This document shows, piece by piece, positions 38,009-44,324 of a stretch of DNA of 44,324 nt. Numbering within the stretch: the first letter of the stretch is position 1; every line of letters starts with the position of its first letter. The position numbers and the translations under genes are program-made. Source of the DNA: Streptacidiphilus melanogenes (GTDB lineage Bacteria; Actinomycetota; Actinomycetes; Streptomycetales; Streptomycetaceae); contig NZ_BBPP01000010.1 of assembly GCF_000787835.1 (NCBI RefSeq), positions 66,856-111,179 on the forward strand, read 5' to 3'. A model generated the notes under the pieces. It did no database searches and had not been told where the DNA came from. It saw nothing but the letters and a program-made list of their open reading frames with translations.

Positions 38009-39463
38009 TCAGCGCGCGGCGCGGCGGGAGAGGCGGCCGGAGGCGAGAGCGCGAGCGCGTCCGCGTGGCGGCGTCGCGGAGGCGAGGCCGAGAGTGAGGG
38101 TGATGCGGGCGCCGCCCAGGTCCGCTCGGGTGATCCGCAGGTTGCCGCGGGTGGCGATGGCGGCTCGTAGGGCGATGTCGAGACCCAGGCCGGTGGAGCT
38201 GTCGCTGCTGCCGCGCGCCAGGGCGGACTCGGGGTCGGCGATGCCGGGCCCCGCGTCCTCGAGGGTCAGCTGGACGGCGAGTGCCGTGCGCGTGACGTCC
38301 ACGGTGAACGCCGTCCCGGCCGGAGTGTGCCGGAACACGTTGCCGACCAGCGCGTCGACGACCGCGCCCAGGTCGTCGGCCGACAGGTTGACCGGGGTGG
38401 GTTCGGAGCTGACGCGCACCTCGCAGGGGCGGCCCTGGTGCTCGGCGAGCGTCGCCCAGAACCCCGCGCGCCGCTCGACGACGTCGGCCGCCTCACAGAC
38501 GGGGGCTTCGTCGCGGTCGCGACCGGCTGATCCGAGGCGGCTCCCGCCGCCCTGCGCCTCCTTGGTCCGGCCGGAGGCCTCGCCCGGCCTTCCCTCCGAC
38601 GCCTGCAGGGCGCGGCCCATCGGTCCCGTCGCGAGTGGCGTGCGGGCGGCGGCGATGATCGCCTGCAGCTCCGACTCCAGCTGGTCGATGGCGGCGGTGA
38701 CGCGCTGCGCGTCCGGTGTCGGCCCCATCCGCTCGGCGGCGAGGTGCAGGGCGGTCAACGGGGTGCGCAACCGGTGCGACAGGTCGGCGACGAGCTCGCG
38801 TTCCACCGCAAGCAGCTCCACGACCCGGTCGGCCATCGCGTTGAACGCGGCGCCCACGCGCTGCAGTTCGGGCGGCCCCGAGGGGTCGACCCGGCTGTCC
38901 AGGTCGCCGGAGCCGATCTGGTGGGCCGCCCGGGAGAGCCGCCGGGAGGAGCGGACGACCTGCGCCCCCAGCCGGTCCGCGACGAACATCGAGCCGAGCA
39001 CCAGACACACCGTGAGCAGCGTCATGACGCCCCAGGAGGTGGCGACACCGTCGGTGAGCTGCCCGGCCGGGAGGTACTCCTCGATGACGGCCACGCGGCC
39101 CTGCGGTAGGACGACGGGCTGGAGGTAGAGCCAGCCGCCGGGGATGTCCTCGGTGAGGGACTCGCGCTGGGCGGCGGCCCGTGCCAGCAGCTGCGCGGGC
39201 GAGTGATCGCTGCCGAGCTGCTGTCCGTCGGGCAGCCGGACGCCGAGCCCGTCATCCGGGTCGAGGCTCGAGATGGCCGCGGTCAGCTGGTCGGTGTCGG
39301 TGGTGAGCGCCAGCACCGGGGCCAGTGCGGCGGCGCGCTGTTCGGCGGCGGCGATGTGCTGGCCCCGCGCCTCGGTGCGGACCAGGACGCCGAGCGGCAG
39401 CAGGAACGAGAGCGCCACCATCAGCGTGACCGCGAGGGCCACTCCCGCCAGGGAGCGTCTCAC
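38009..39463 (-). CDS. Sensor histidine kinase
   Basis: A 484-residue membrane kinase from GTG 39463, which overlaps the response-regulator stop by 4 bases (GTGA). Layout: TM1 (about 7-28), an extracytoplasmic sensor domain (30-143) ending before TM2 (about 145-163), HAMP (about 164-216), HisKA with His230 in LSHRLRTPL, and the ATPase domain with Asn375 (VGNVFRHT), DAGPGI at 403-408 and GLGLDIA at 425-431. An unusual Gly/Ser/Arg-rich insert of about 45 residues (about 278-322) lies between the dimerisation helices and the ATPase domain. It phosphorylates the coupled regulator in response to an envelope signal. Confidence 0.93.
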   Translation of the reverse strand: MRRSLAGVALAVTLMVALSFLLPLGVLVRTEARGQHIAAAEQRAAALAPVLALTTDTDQLTAAISSLDPDDGLGVRLPDGQQLGSDHSPAQLLARAAAQRESLTEDIPGGWLYLQPVVLPQGRVAVIEEYLPAGQLTDGVATSWGVMTLLTVCLVLGSMFVADRLGAQVVRSSRRLSRAAHQIGSGDLDSRVDPSGPPELQRVGAAFNAMADRVVELLAVERELVADLSHRLRTPLTALHLAAERMGPTPDAQRVTAAIDQLESELQAIIAAARTPLATGPMGRALQASEGRPGEASGRTKEAQGGGSRLGSAGRDRDEAPVCEAADVVERRAGFWATLAEHQGRPCEVRVSSEPTPVNLSADDLGAVVDALVGNVFRHTPAGTAFTVDVTRTALAVQLTLEDAGPGIADPESALARGSSDSSTGLGLDIALRAAIATRGNLRITRADLGGARITLTLGLASATPPRGRARALASGRLSRRAAR

Positions 39464-40182
39464 GCCGGTGTCACCATCTTGATGCCCACCCCGCGCACCG
39501 TCCACAGGTATCGGGGCCGGGCGCCCTGCTCGCCCAACTTGCGGCGTAGCGCCGAGAGGTGGACGTCGATCGTCTGGTCGTCCACGTACGACTCCCGCCA
39601 CACCTCGGCGAGGATGCGGCGCTTGGAGACCACCTGGTTGGCGTGACCGGCGAGGAAGGCCAGCAGGTCGAACTCCCTGCGGGTCAACTGCAGCTCCCGG
39701 CCGTCCAGGTGGACGGTGCGCGCTGACGGGTCGATGCGCAGCCCGCCCACGACGAGGGCGCCCGCGGTCGCCAGCGGTCCCTCGTGCAGCATCGGCCCAT
39801 GGGCCTCCGGGGCGAGGCTGCCGCTGGCGCGCCGCAGGACGGCGGCCAGGCGGGCGGCCAACTGCCGTCCGGACAGCGGCTTGACCAGGTAGTCGTCGGC
39901 TCCGGCCTCGAGCAGACGGATGATCTCGGCCTCGTCGTCCCGTGCGGTCGCCACGATGACGGGGACGCGGGACAGGCCGCGGATCATCCGCAGGGCGTCG
40001 GCCCCGTCGAGGTCGGGCAGTCCGAGGTCGAGCACGACCGCGTCGACGTGGGCCTGCGTGATCTCGCGCAACGCCCCGAAACCGTCGCCCACGCTGCGCA
40101 CGGCGTGGCCGTGCTCCGAGAGCACCTCGATGAGGGAGGCGCGTATCGCGGGGTCGTCTTCCACGACGAGGACGCTGGGCAT
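39460..40182 (-). CDS. OmpR/PhoB-type response regulator
   Basis: A 240-residue regulator: receiver domain 1-118 with Glu8-Asp9 and phospho-acceptor Asp52 (VLDLGLPDLDG), Thr79 and Lys101; then a winged-helix DNA-binding domain from about 140 (LQLTRREFDLLAFLAGHANQ, SYVDDQTIDVHLSALRRKLGE). Start ATG 40182 is preferred because TACGGT (40190-40195 minus) ends 7 bases upstream, a leaderless arrangement; GTG 40191 lies within the -10 box. Its stop overlaps the kinase GTG. It is divergent from the exported-protein gene at 40266 and probably regulates that gene and its own. Confidence 0.94.
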   Translation of the reverse strand: MPSVLVVEDDPAIRASLIEVLSEHGHAVRSVGDGFGALREITQAHVDAVVLDLGLPDLDGADALRMIRGLSRVPVIVATARDDEAEIIRLLEAGADDYLVKPLSGRQLAARLAAVLRRASGSLAPEAHGPMLHEGPLATAGALVVGGLRIDPSARTVHLDGRELQLTRREFDLLAFLAGHANQVVSKRRILAEVWRESYVDDQTIDVHLSALRRKLGEQGARPRYLWTVRGVGIKMVTPA

Positions 40183-40189
40183 GCGGCAC

Positions 40190-40195
40190 ACCGTA
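40190..40195 (-). promoter_or_regulatory. -10 box TACGGT of the response-regulator gene, leaderless
   Basis: Ends 7 bases before ATG 40182; no Shine-Dalgarno sequence. Confidence 0.5.
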
Positions 40196-40211
40196 GTGGA
40201 TGCGGACCCAC

Positions 40212-40247
40212 CCGGCGGATGTGGGGCGGTACGAGCCGCCCCGCCGG
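40212..40247. promoter_or_regulatory. Hairpin upstream of the exported protein at 40266
   Basis: GGGGCGG (40223-40229) pairs with CCGCCCC (40236-40242), and the outer CCGGC/GCCGG (40212-40216, 40243-40247) extends it with a 6-base bulge. It is just before the GGGAGG site and could act as a leader structure or a binding site of the divergent two-component system. Confidence 0.45.
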
Positions 40248-40265
40248 ATGAGGGAGGATGCGCGA

Positions 40266-40850
40266 GTGCACCGCCTCTTTCGCTACGGCCTGATCTGGCT
40301 GATATGTACGACTTGCACCGTGACGGTCGGCTTCTTCGCGGTCGGCTTCGTCATGGATTCCACCGGCGGAACCCCGCCGACCGTCCAGGCGGACGGCGCG
40401 GCCGGCGGGGACACCCGGGGCTCCGCCTCCGCCTCGCCGATCACGGCCTCGTCCCTCACGCCGTCCCCGTCCGCGAGCGCGGTCTCCGCCGCGCCCGCCG
40501 GTTCGCACGGGACGTCGGCCACCGGCCACCACGCGTCCACGACGCCGAGCGCGAAGGGCGCGGGCAGCGGCACGGGCGCGGGTTCGTGCCAGGGCGGCGT
40601 CGGTGCGCACACCGTGCACGCCCAAGGCGGGCAGGCGTCGGTGCTGTTCGGCAGCAACGCGGTCTGCCTGATCTCGGCCGTCCCGGCCCCCGGGTTCACC
40701 GCGCAGACGCAGCAGCTCGACCCGGGCACCCTGGTGATCACCTTCTGCGGCAGCACCCACCGTTCCCAGATCACCGCCCACATCTCGCCGGAGCCCGGCT
40801 CCGAGACCCGGGAGACCTCCTGGCAGATCCCGTCGACGTCGATGTGCTGA
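40266..40850 (+). CDS. Membrane-anchored exported protein with Cys-containing C-terminal domain
   Basis: A 194-residue protein. GTG 40266 is chosen because GGGAGG (40252-40257) is 8 bases upstream. Residues 7-29 form one membrane helix (with Cys14 and Cys17), so the rest is probably outside. Residues 31-105 are a Ser/Ala/Thr/Gly-rich linker. The C-terminal domain (about 106-194) has beta-strand character (ASVLFGSNAVCLISAV, LVITFCGSTHRSQITAHI) and four cysteines at 108, 134, 161 and 194. No known family. Its place, divergent from the two-component system and upstream of thiol-redox genes, suggests it is a regulated envelope protein and a candidate disulfide client. Confidence 0.7.
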   Translation: MHRLFRYGLIWLICTTCTVTVGFFAVGFVMDSTGGTPPTVQADGAAGGDTRGSASASPITASSLTPSPSASAVSAAPAGSHGTSATGHHASTTPSAKGAGSGTGAGSCQGGVGAHTVHAQGGQASVLFGSNAVCLISAVPAPGFTAQTQQLDPGTLVITFCGSTHRSQITAHISPEPGSETRETSWQIPSTSMC

Positions 40851-41007
40851 CGCCGCCCCCGGCGGCCGGAGGTGGGCGAGCTGCGGGGCAGGTGAACGCT
40901 TCCTGAGGGCAGTCCTAAGAAGCCCGGTTCCGGCTGCCTGACCTGCTGGGACGTGCCTATCGTGGCGGCGCACGCCGACTCGACAGGCCCTTGGAGGTCC
41001 CGTTCCC

Positions 41008-41856
41008 ATGAGCTCGCAGCGACACGACGACCTGGCTGCGCGATCCCGTCACCGCGCCCCCGCACGCTGGTTCGCGCCACGCAAGGTGGTGGCGCCCGCA
41101 CTGGTGGTGTGCGCGGTCGCCGGGGTGGCCGTCGCGGTCTGCCTGCACCCATCGTCCCCGACGGCCGTCACCGGAGCGGCGGTACCGGGCGGCACGACGA
41201 GCGCGAGCGCGGCCGCCCTGGGACAGCCGGACGCCCTCGGGACCTCCGTGTCGGCGTCCGCCTCGGCCTCGGCGCATTCCTCGGCGAGTCCCGGCAGCGC
41301 AACGCCCGCAGCCGCCAAGTCGGCGGCCGCACGGTCCGTCGGCTCGCACGGCGCCGGATCGGGTTCGAGCGGATCGGGTTCGGGCGGATCGGGTTCGGGC
41401 GGATCGGGCTCGGGCGGCAGCAGTGCCGGTTCCGGCAGCGCCGTCCAGGCGGTGCTGAACGCGGTGAACAAGGCCCGCGCCGCCCAGGGACTGCCGGCCT
41501 ACACCCTGACCACCGGGCTCGACGCCAGCGCGGCCGCGCACGACAGGACAATGGCCGGCGGATGCGGACTGTCCCACGTGTGTCCGGGCGAGGCCTCGGT
41601 CGGACAGCGGGAGTCGGCCCAGGGCGTGCAGTGGACCGCCTGCGGCGAGAACATCGGCGAGGGAGGCCCGGTCGCGGCGTCCGCGTCCGCCGAGGCCGCG
41701 ATGGCGGTCAACCTCACCCAGCAGATGCTCGCCGAGCAGCCGCCCAACGACGGACACCGGCGCAACATCCTCAGTTCGAGCTTCACGCACATAGGCATCG
41801 CGGTGATCCGCGACAGCTCCGGGACGGTCTGGATGACGCAGGACTTCTCCAACTGA
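41008..41856 (+). CDS. Secreted CAP (SCP/PR-1) domain protein
   Basis: A 282-residue protein from ATG 41008, GGAGG 10 bases upstream. An N-terminal hydrophobic segment (about 27-45) is an anchor or uncleaved signal. Residues 50-143 are a Ser/Gly/Ala linker, with GSGSGGSGS repeats encoded by four 15-base units. The CAP domain (about 145-282) has NAVNKARAAQGLPAYTL, WTACGENIGEGG, GHRRNILSSSFTHIGIAV and WMTQDFS, the usual motifs. Cysteines at 186, 192 and 212 in the domain may form disulfides. Such proteins are secreted by many actinomycetes; the function is unclear, with sterol/lipid binding shown for eukaryotic relatives. Confidence 0.9.
   Translation: MSSQRHDDLAARSRHRAPARWFAPRKVVAPALVVCAVAGVAVAVCLHPSSPTAVTGAAVPGGTTSASAAALGQPDALGTSVSASASASAHSSASPGSATPAAAKSAAARSVGSHGAGSGSSGSGSGGSGSGGSGSGGSSAGSGSAVQAVLNAVNKARAAQGLPAYTLTTGLDASAAAHDRTMAGGCGLSHVCPGEASVGQRESAQGVQWTACGENIGEGGPVAASASAEAAMAVNLTQQMLAEQPPNDGHRRNILSSSFTHIGIAVIRDSSGTVWMTQDFSN
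41356..41415. repeat. 15-base in-frame tandem repeat in the CAP gene linker
   Basis: Four units of GGATCGGGTTCGGGC (41356-41370, 41371-41385, 41386-41400, 41401-41415) with one-base changes. They encode a GSGS/G repeat; copy changes alter the linker length without a frameshift. Confidence 0.85.
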
Positions 41857-41923
41857 TGCGGCTCAGCTGCGCTTAAGGTTCGGCGCAGCCCGCGCTCACC
41901 GGCCGACTGTGAGACTCGGCCGC

Positions 41924-42523
41924 ATGATTCACCGTCACCACCTGCTCTCCGTCCTCACTGCGCTGCTGGCGCTCGGCCTCTCGGCCTGTTCGCCGGGGTC
42001 CCACCCCGCAGGGGCGTCCACCTCCTCCTCCGACGACACCGGCGCAACGGCGACGACCGCCACCAGCACGGTCTCCGTCGGAGACCGCGGGGCCCCGCTC
42101 GCGCTCGCGGGCCACGGGCTCGACGGCCGGCCGCTGAACCTGTCGTCGTACCGGGGCCACGTCGTCGTCCTGAACATCTGGGGCTCCTGGTGCGGGCCCT
42201 GCCGAGCGGAGGCCGGCGGGCTGGAGCAGGTCTTCGAGGCCTACCGGGCCAAGGGCGTCCAGTTCGTCGGCGTCGACACCCGCGATCTGGACCCGGCGCC
42301 CGCCCGCGCCTTCGCCCGGACGGCCGGGCTGCGCTACCCGAGTCTCTACGACCCCGACGGCTCCCTGCTGCTGAGCCTGCCGCCGGGCACGGTCAACCCG
42401 CAGGCGATCCCCTCCACCTTGGTCCTCGACCGGCGTGGGCGGGTCGCCGTGCGAGCCCTGCAACCTTTGACGTCGGCGCAGTTGACGTCTCTGTTGGCCC
42501 CGGTGCTCGGGGAGGCGGCGTGA
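41924..42523 (+). CDS. TlpA/ResA-like thiol-disulfide oxidoreductase lipoprotein
   Basis: A 199-residue thioredoxin-fold lipoprotein. ATG 41924 opens MIHRHHLLSVLTALLALGLSAC with lipobox LSAC (Cys22); GTG 41909 is possible but has no site either. After a Ser/Thr linker, the AhpC/TlpA domain begins near APLALAGHGLDGRPLNLSSY, with the redox WGSWCGPC (Cys90, Cys93), VQFVGVDTRD and the cis-Pro region AIPSTLVLDRRGRV. It reduces or exchanges disulfides of exported proteins, receiving electrons from CcdA. Its TGA overlaps the ccdA start codon (GTGA), so the two are coupled. Confidence 0.93.
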   Translation: MIHRHHLLSVLTALLALGLSACSPGSHPAGASTSSSDDTGATATTATSTVSVGDRGAPLALAGHGLDGRPLNLSSYRGHVVVLNIWGSWCGPCRAEAGGLEQVFEAYRAKGVQFVGVDTRDLDPAPARAFARTAGLRYPSLYDPDGSLLLSLPPGTVNPQAIPSTLVLDRRGRVAVRALQPLTSAQLTSLLAPVLGEAA

Positions 42524-43266
42524 ACGGGACCGTCCAGAGCGGTGCGTTGATCCTCGCCGTCCCGGTGGCCCTGCTCGGCGGCCTGGTCTCCTTCTTCTCC
42601 CCCTGCGTACTGCCCTTGGTCCCGGGCTACCTCTCCTACGTCACCGGCTTCTCCGCGGTCGACCTGGCCGAGGCCCAGGGGCGCAGGCGCGGACGGCTGT
42701 TGGCCGGGGCCTCGCTCTTCGTGCTCGGCTTCACCGCGGTCTTCGCCTCGGAGGGCGCCCTGTTCGGCTACTTCGGCGAACGGCTGCTGGCGCACCAACG
42801 CGCCATCGACGTGGTGACGGGCGTGTTGACGGTGCTGCTCGGGCTGGCCTTCATGGGCCTGCTGCCCGGCTTCACCCAGCGCGAGCTGCGCAGCCACCGC
42901 AAGCCCGTCGTGGGTCTGCTGGGCGCACCGCTGCTCGGCGCCGTCTTCGGAGTGGGCTGGACCCCGTGCATCGGACCCACGCTGGCTTCGGTGAACTTCC
43001 TCGCCAGCCAGGAGGCGAGCGCGGGACGGGGCGCGTTGCTGACCGTCGTCTACTGCTTCGGCCTGGGACTGCCGTTCATCGCCGTCGCACTCGCCTTCCG
43101 CAGGGTGCTCGGCGCGTTCGCCTGGGTGAAGCGCCACTACACGCTGGTGACGCGTCTGGGCGGCGGCATGCTGGTGCTCGTGGGCGTGACGCTGGCCACC
43201 GGCCTTTGGGCGCAGCTGGTCTACCAGGTGCAGGTGTGGACGTCCGGTTTCAGCACCGGCGTCTGA
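42520..43266 (+). CDS. ccdA: CcdA/DsbD-type transmembrane electron carrier
   Basis: A 248-residue six-helix membrane protein from GTG 42520, overlapping the TlpA stop by 4 bases with GGAGG 4 bases before. It has the CcdA cysteines: Cys29 in FFSPCVLPLVPGY and Cys150 in GVGWTPCIGPTLASV. CcdA passes electrons from cytosolic thioredoxin to extracytoplasmic thioredoxin-like proteins, here the TlpA lipoprotein and perhaps the CxxC lipoprotein downstream. No ResB/CcsA cytochrome c genes follow in the window, so the role may be general thiol repair rather than cytochrome assembly, though these could lie beyond the right edge. Confidence 0.93.
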   Translation: MNGTVQSGALILAVPVALLGGLVSFFSPCVLPLVPGYLSYVTGFSAVDLAEAQGRRRGRLLAGASLFVLGFTAVFASEGALFGYFGERLLAHQRAIDVVTGVLTVLLGLAFMGLLPGFTQRELRSHRKPVVGLLGAPLLGAVFGVGWTPCIGPTLASVNFLASQEASAGRGALLTVVYCFGLGLPFIAVALAFRRVLGAFAWVKRHYTLVTRLGGGMLVLVGVTLATGLWAQLVYQVQVWTSGFSTGV

Positions 43267-43300
43267 GCGCCCGGTGTCTGAGCACCCGGCGTCTGAGCAC
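43261..43300. repeat. 15-base tandem repeat spanning the ccdA stop codon
   Basis: GTCTGAGCGCCCGGT at 43261-43275, GTCTGAGCACCCGGC at 43276-43290 and a partial third copy from 43291. Each copy contains an in-frame TGA, so repeat loss or gain would not change the stop. Confidence 0.7.
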
Positions 43301-43348
43301 TGCCATCTGGTGTGCGACGACGAACCGCAGCGCCGTGTGAGCGCTCCC

Positions 43349-43362
43349 TTAGCCGCGGCTAA
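43349..43362. promoter_or_regulatory. Perfect palindrome TTAGCCGCGGCTAA
   Basis: A 14-base perfect palindrome in the 292-base gap between ccdA and the CxxC lipoprotein gene, upstream of the ECF-like promoter; candidate operator. Confidence 0.45.
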
Positions 43363-43423
43363 AGTCCGCTCCGAACTGCCCTACGGCGCCTTCGAGCCAC
43401 TCATGCTCGCTGACGCGCCCTCC

Positions 43424-43449
43424 GGGAACCCCCCAACTGCTTGGCCGTT
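43424..43449 (+). promoter_or_regulatory. ECF sigma-type promoter GGGAAC-N16-CGTT
   Basis: GGGAAC (43424-43429) and CGTT (43446-43449) resemble -35/-10 elements of ECF sigma factors such as SigR or SigE. The start site would be near 43455, giving a leader of about 100 bases to ATG 43559. Confidence 0.5.
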
Positions 43450-43558
43450 TAAGCGGTTTCACAGTCGCGCGCACATGCTCCCGCTCCGGGAGCCGGGCAT
43501 TCTCCGTTCCCAGCTTTTCCTTGATTCCTGTGAATTCCCTGATAATTGATGAGGCGTC

Positions 43559-44287
43559 ATGTCTTTGCGCACCACTCTCTCCTCCACCACCGACCGGATT
43601 CCGACGGGCCGGCCGCGCCTGCTGTGGGCTGCCGTCGTGACGGCGGCCGCCACCGCCGCGCTGGCAGCCTGCGGCCCGACCTCCCCTGCCGCCGGCGCTG
43701 CCGCGACTCCCGCGACCGGGGAGGTCGCCGCAGCCGCCACGCCCGACTCTGTCGTCGTCTCCGCCACGCCCAGTGCGTCGGCGACGTCCGCGACTCCGCA
43801 TGCGGCCGCGAGCGTGAAGCCCTCGAAGGCGAAGGCCGGCTCCGCCCACAGTTCCGGCCAGGGCACCGGCTCGGGTTCCGGGTCGGGGTCAGGAGCCGGG
43901 TCCGGAGCCGGGTCCGGAGCGACCGTCCCCGTCCCGGCCAACGCGCCGCAGGCGGTCCAGGCGGCGTTCCGGCAGGCGCGCGCCGACGGCAAGAACGTCC
44001 TGCTCGACTTCGGCTCCACCTCCTGCTTCGCCTGCCGCACCGTCCACGCGCTCTACTCCGACCCGTCCGTGAAGGCCGAGATCAGCGCGCACTACCACCT
44101 GGTCGAGATCGACATCGACAGCAACATGCCCCTGCTGCAGAAGTACGACAGCAGCGGCAGCTACGGCCTGCCCGTCCTGATCGTCGTCAGCCCGTCGGGG
44201 ACGATACGGGTGGACACCAACAAGACCGGCCACCCGCAGCTGAACAAGACCGGCTTCCTGAACTGGCTGACCCAGTGGGCGGCATGA
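43559..44287 (+). CDS. Thioredoxin-fold lipoprotein with CxxC motif
   Basis: A 242-residue exported protein. The N terminus holds a signal with lipobox LAAC (Cys38). A long Ala/Ser/Thr/Pro/Gly linker (40-125), partly encoded by 12-base repeats (43892-43915), leads to a thioredoxin-like domain (126-242): NVLLDFGSTSCFACRTVHALY with Cys156-Phe-Ala-Cys159, HLVEIDIDSN, YGLPVLIVVSPSG with the cis-Pro. This is the DsbD-gamma/thioredoxin_7 type. The start is ATG 43559, with a GATGAGG just upstream. It is probably a partner for CcdA, and may be driven by an ECF-sigma promoter. The stop overlaps a further ATG (ATGA). Confidence 0.9.
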   Translation: MSLRTTLSSTTDRIPTGRPRLLWAAVVTAAATAALAACGPTSPAAGAAATPATGEVAAAATPDSVVVSATPSASATSATPHAAASVKPSKAKAGSAHSSGQGTGSGSGSGSGAGSGAGSGATVPVPANAPQAVQAAFRQARADGKNVLLDFGSTSCFACRTVHALYSDPSVKAEISAHYHLVEIDIDSNMPLLQKYDSSGSYGLPVLIVVSPSGTIRVDTNKTGHPQLNKTGFLNWLTQWAA

Positions 44288-44324
44288 CCGGGATGACCGG
44301 GAGCAGGCGTGCCGCACGACCGCC
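44284..44324 (+). CDS. Start of a further gene, cut by the window edge
   Basis: ATG 44284 overlaps the previous TGA (ATGA) and the frame stays open to the edge, giving MTGMTGSRRAARP. Coupled overlaps like this occur elsewhere in the locus. Too short to name. Confidence 0.35.
   Translation, partial: MTGMTGSRRAARP

Noticed and set aside
40866-41007. Promoter with CTGACC and TATCGT before the CAP gene
   Set aside because: The spacing is only 14 bases, too short for a standard promoter; I did not annotate it.
43274-43549. A 91-codon open frame between ccdA and the CxxC lipoprotein
   Set aside because: No ribosome binding site, it starts within a tandem repeat, and it covers the predicted ECF promoter and the TTAGCCGCGGCTAA palindrome; the base composition is like an intergenic region.
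1-44324. tRNA, rRNA, prophage, transposon or integrative element
   Set aside because: No cloverleaf with a T-loop signature, no integrase or transposase motifs and no terminal inverted repeats were seen on reading; a tRNA scan and an IS search would be needed to exclude degenerate copies.

Overview
This is chromosomal DNA of a very high-GC actinomycete, most likely a member of the Streptomycetaceae (Streptomyces, Streptacidiphilus or Kitasatospora; I cannot decide the genus). Supporting signs are strong third-position G/C, frequent GTG starts, many TetR/MarR regulators, secreted hydrolases with Tat or Sec signals, an F420-type (Ddn-like) oxidoreductase, a cytosolic Ser/Thr kinase, and many short transcripts that look leaderless. 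I saw no tRNA, rRNA, CRISPR array, insertion sequence, integrase or phage gene. The window begins inside an acyl-CoA synthetase gene and ends at the first codons of another gene.

Layout. 1-4.8 kb: tail of an acyl-CoA synthetase, a membrane-anchored coiled-coil protein, a DUF2087 protein, a ketopantoate-reductase-like enzyme, and an FMN reductase divergent from a TetR regulator. 4.9-10.5 kb: an amidase_3 lipoprotein, DUF2231 and YihY/BrkB membrane proteins, a small Cys-containing protein, a Tat-exported bacterial GH47 alpha-mannosidase, and two small unknown genes. 10.9-13.7 kb: a coupled nitronate monooxygenase/acyl-CoA synthetase operon. 13.8-17.5 kb: a lipoprotein, a soluble Ser/Thr kinase, and a secreted GH8 glucanase/chitosanase with a CsnR-like operator. 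17.6-20.3 kb: aldo-keto reductase and MFS exporter divergent from MarR. 20.6-24.3 kb: peptide-type ABC importer (binding protein and two permeases, no ATPase). 24.3-26.8 kb: an acyl-CoA dehydrogenase with a KstR-like box, and a second ketopantoate-reductase paralogue. 26.8-33.1 kb: GNAT, a DhaM-like protein lacking the active-site His, MarR/quinone oxidoreductase pair, SnoaL-like, Nudix, an O-antigen-ligase-like membrane protein, and a TetR/deazaflavin-oxidoreductase pair. 33.2-38 kb: nucleosidase, O-methyltransferase, spermidine-synthase-like protein, an atypical polysaccharide deacetylase and a DUF6891 protein. 38-44.3 kb: a two-component system divergent from a run of exported proteins (Cys-containing membrane-anchored protein, CAP-domain protein, TlpA-like lipoprotein, CcdA, thioredoxin-fold lipoprotein).

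How it fits together. Much of the window is built from small stand-alone regulator/oxidoreductase pairs, four of them divergent with palindromes between the two genes: TetR/FMN reductase, MarR/AKR-MFS, MarR/quinone oxidoreductase and TetR/Ddn-like. This suggests inducible detoxification of quinones, aldehydes or nitro compounds. A second theme is acyl-CoA metabolism under TetR-type operators. The third and most coherent locus is the right end, where a two-component system sits beside genes for extracytoplasmic thiol-disulfide chemistry (TlpA, CcdA, CxxC lipoprotein) and two Cys-containing exported proteins that could be its clients. These functional links are inferences from gene order and motifs; no similarity search was possible.
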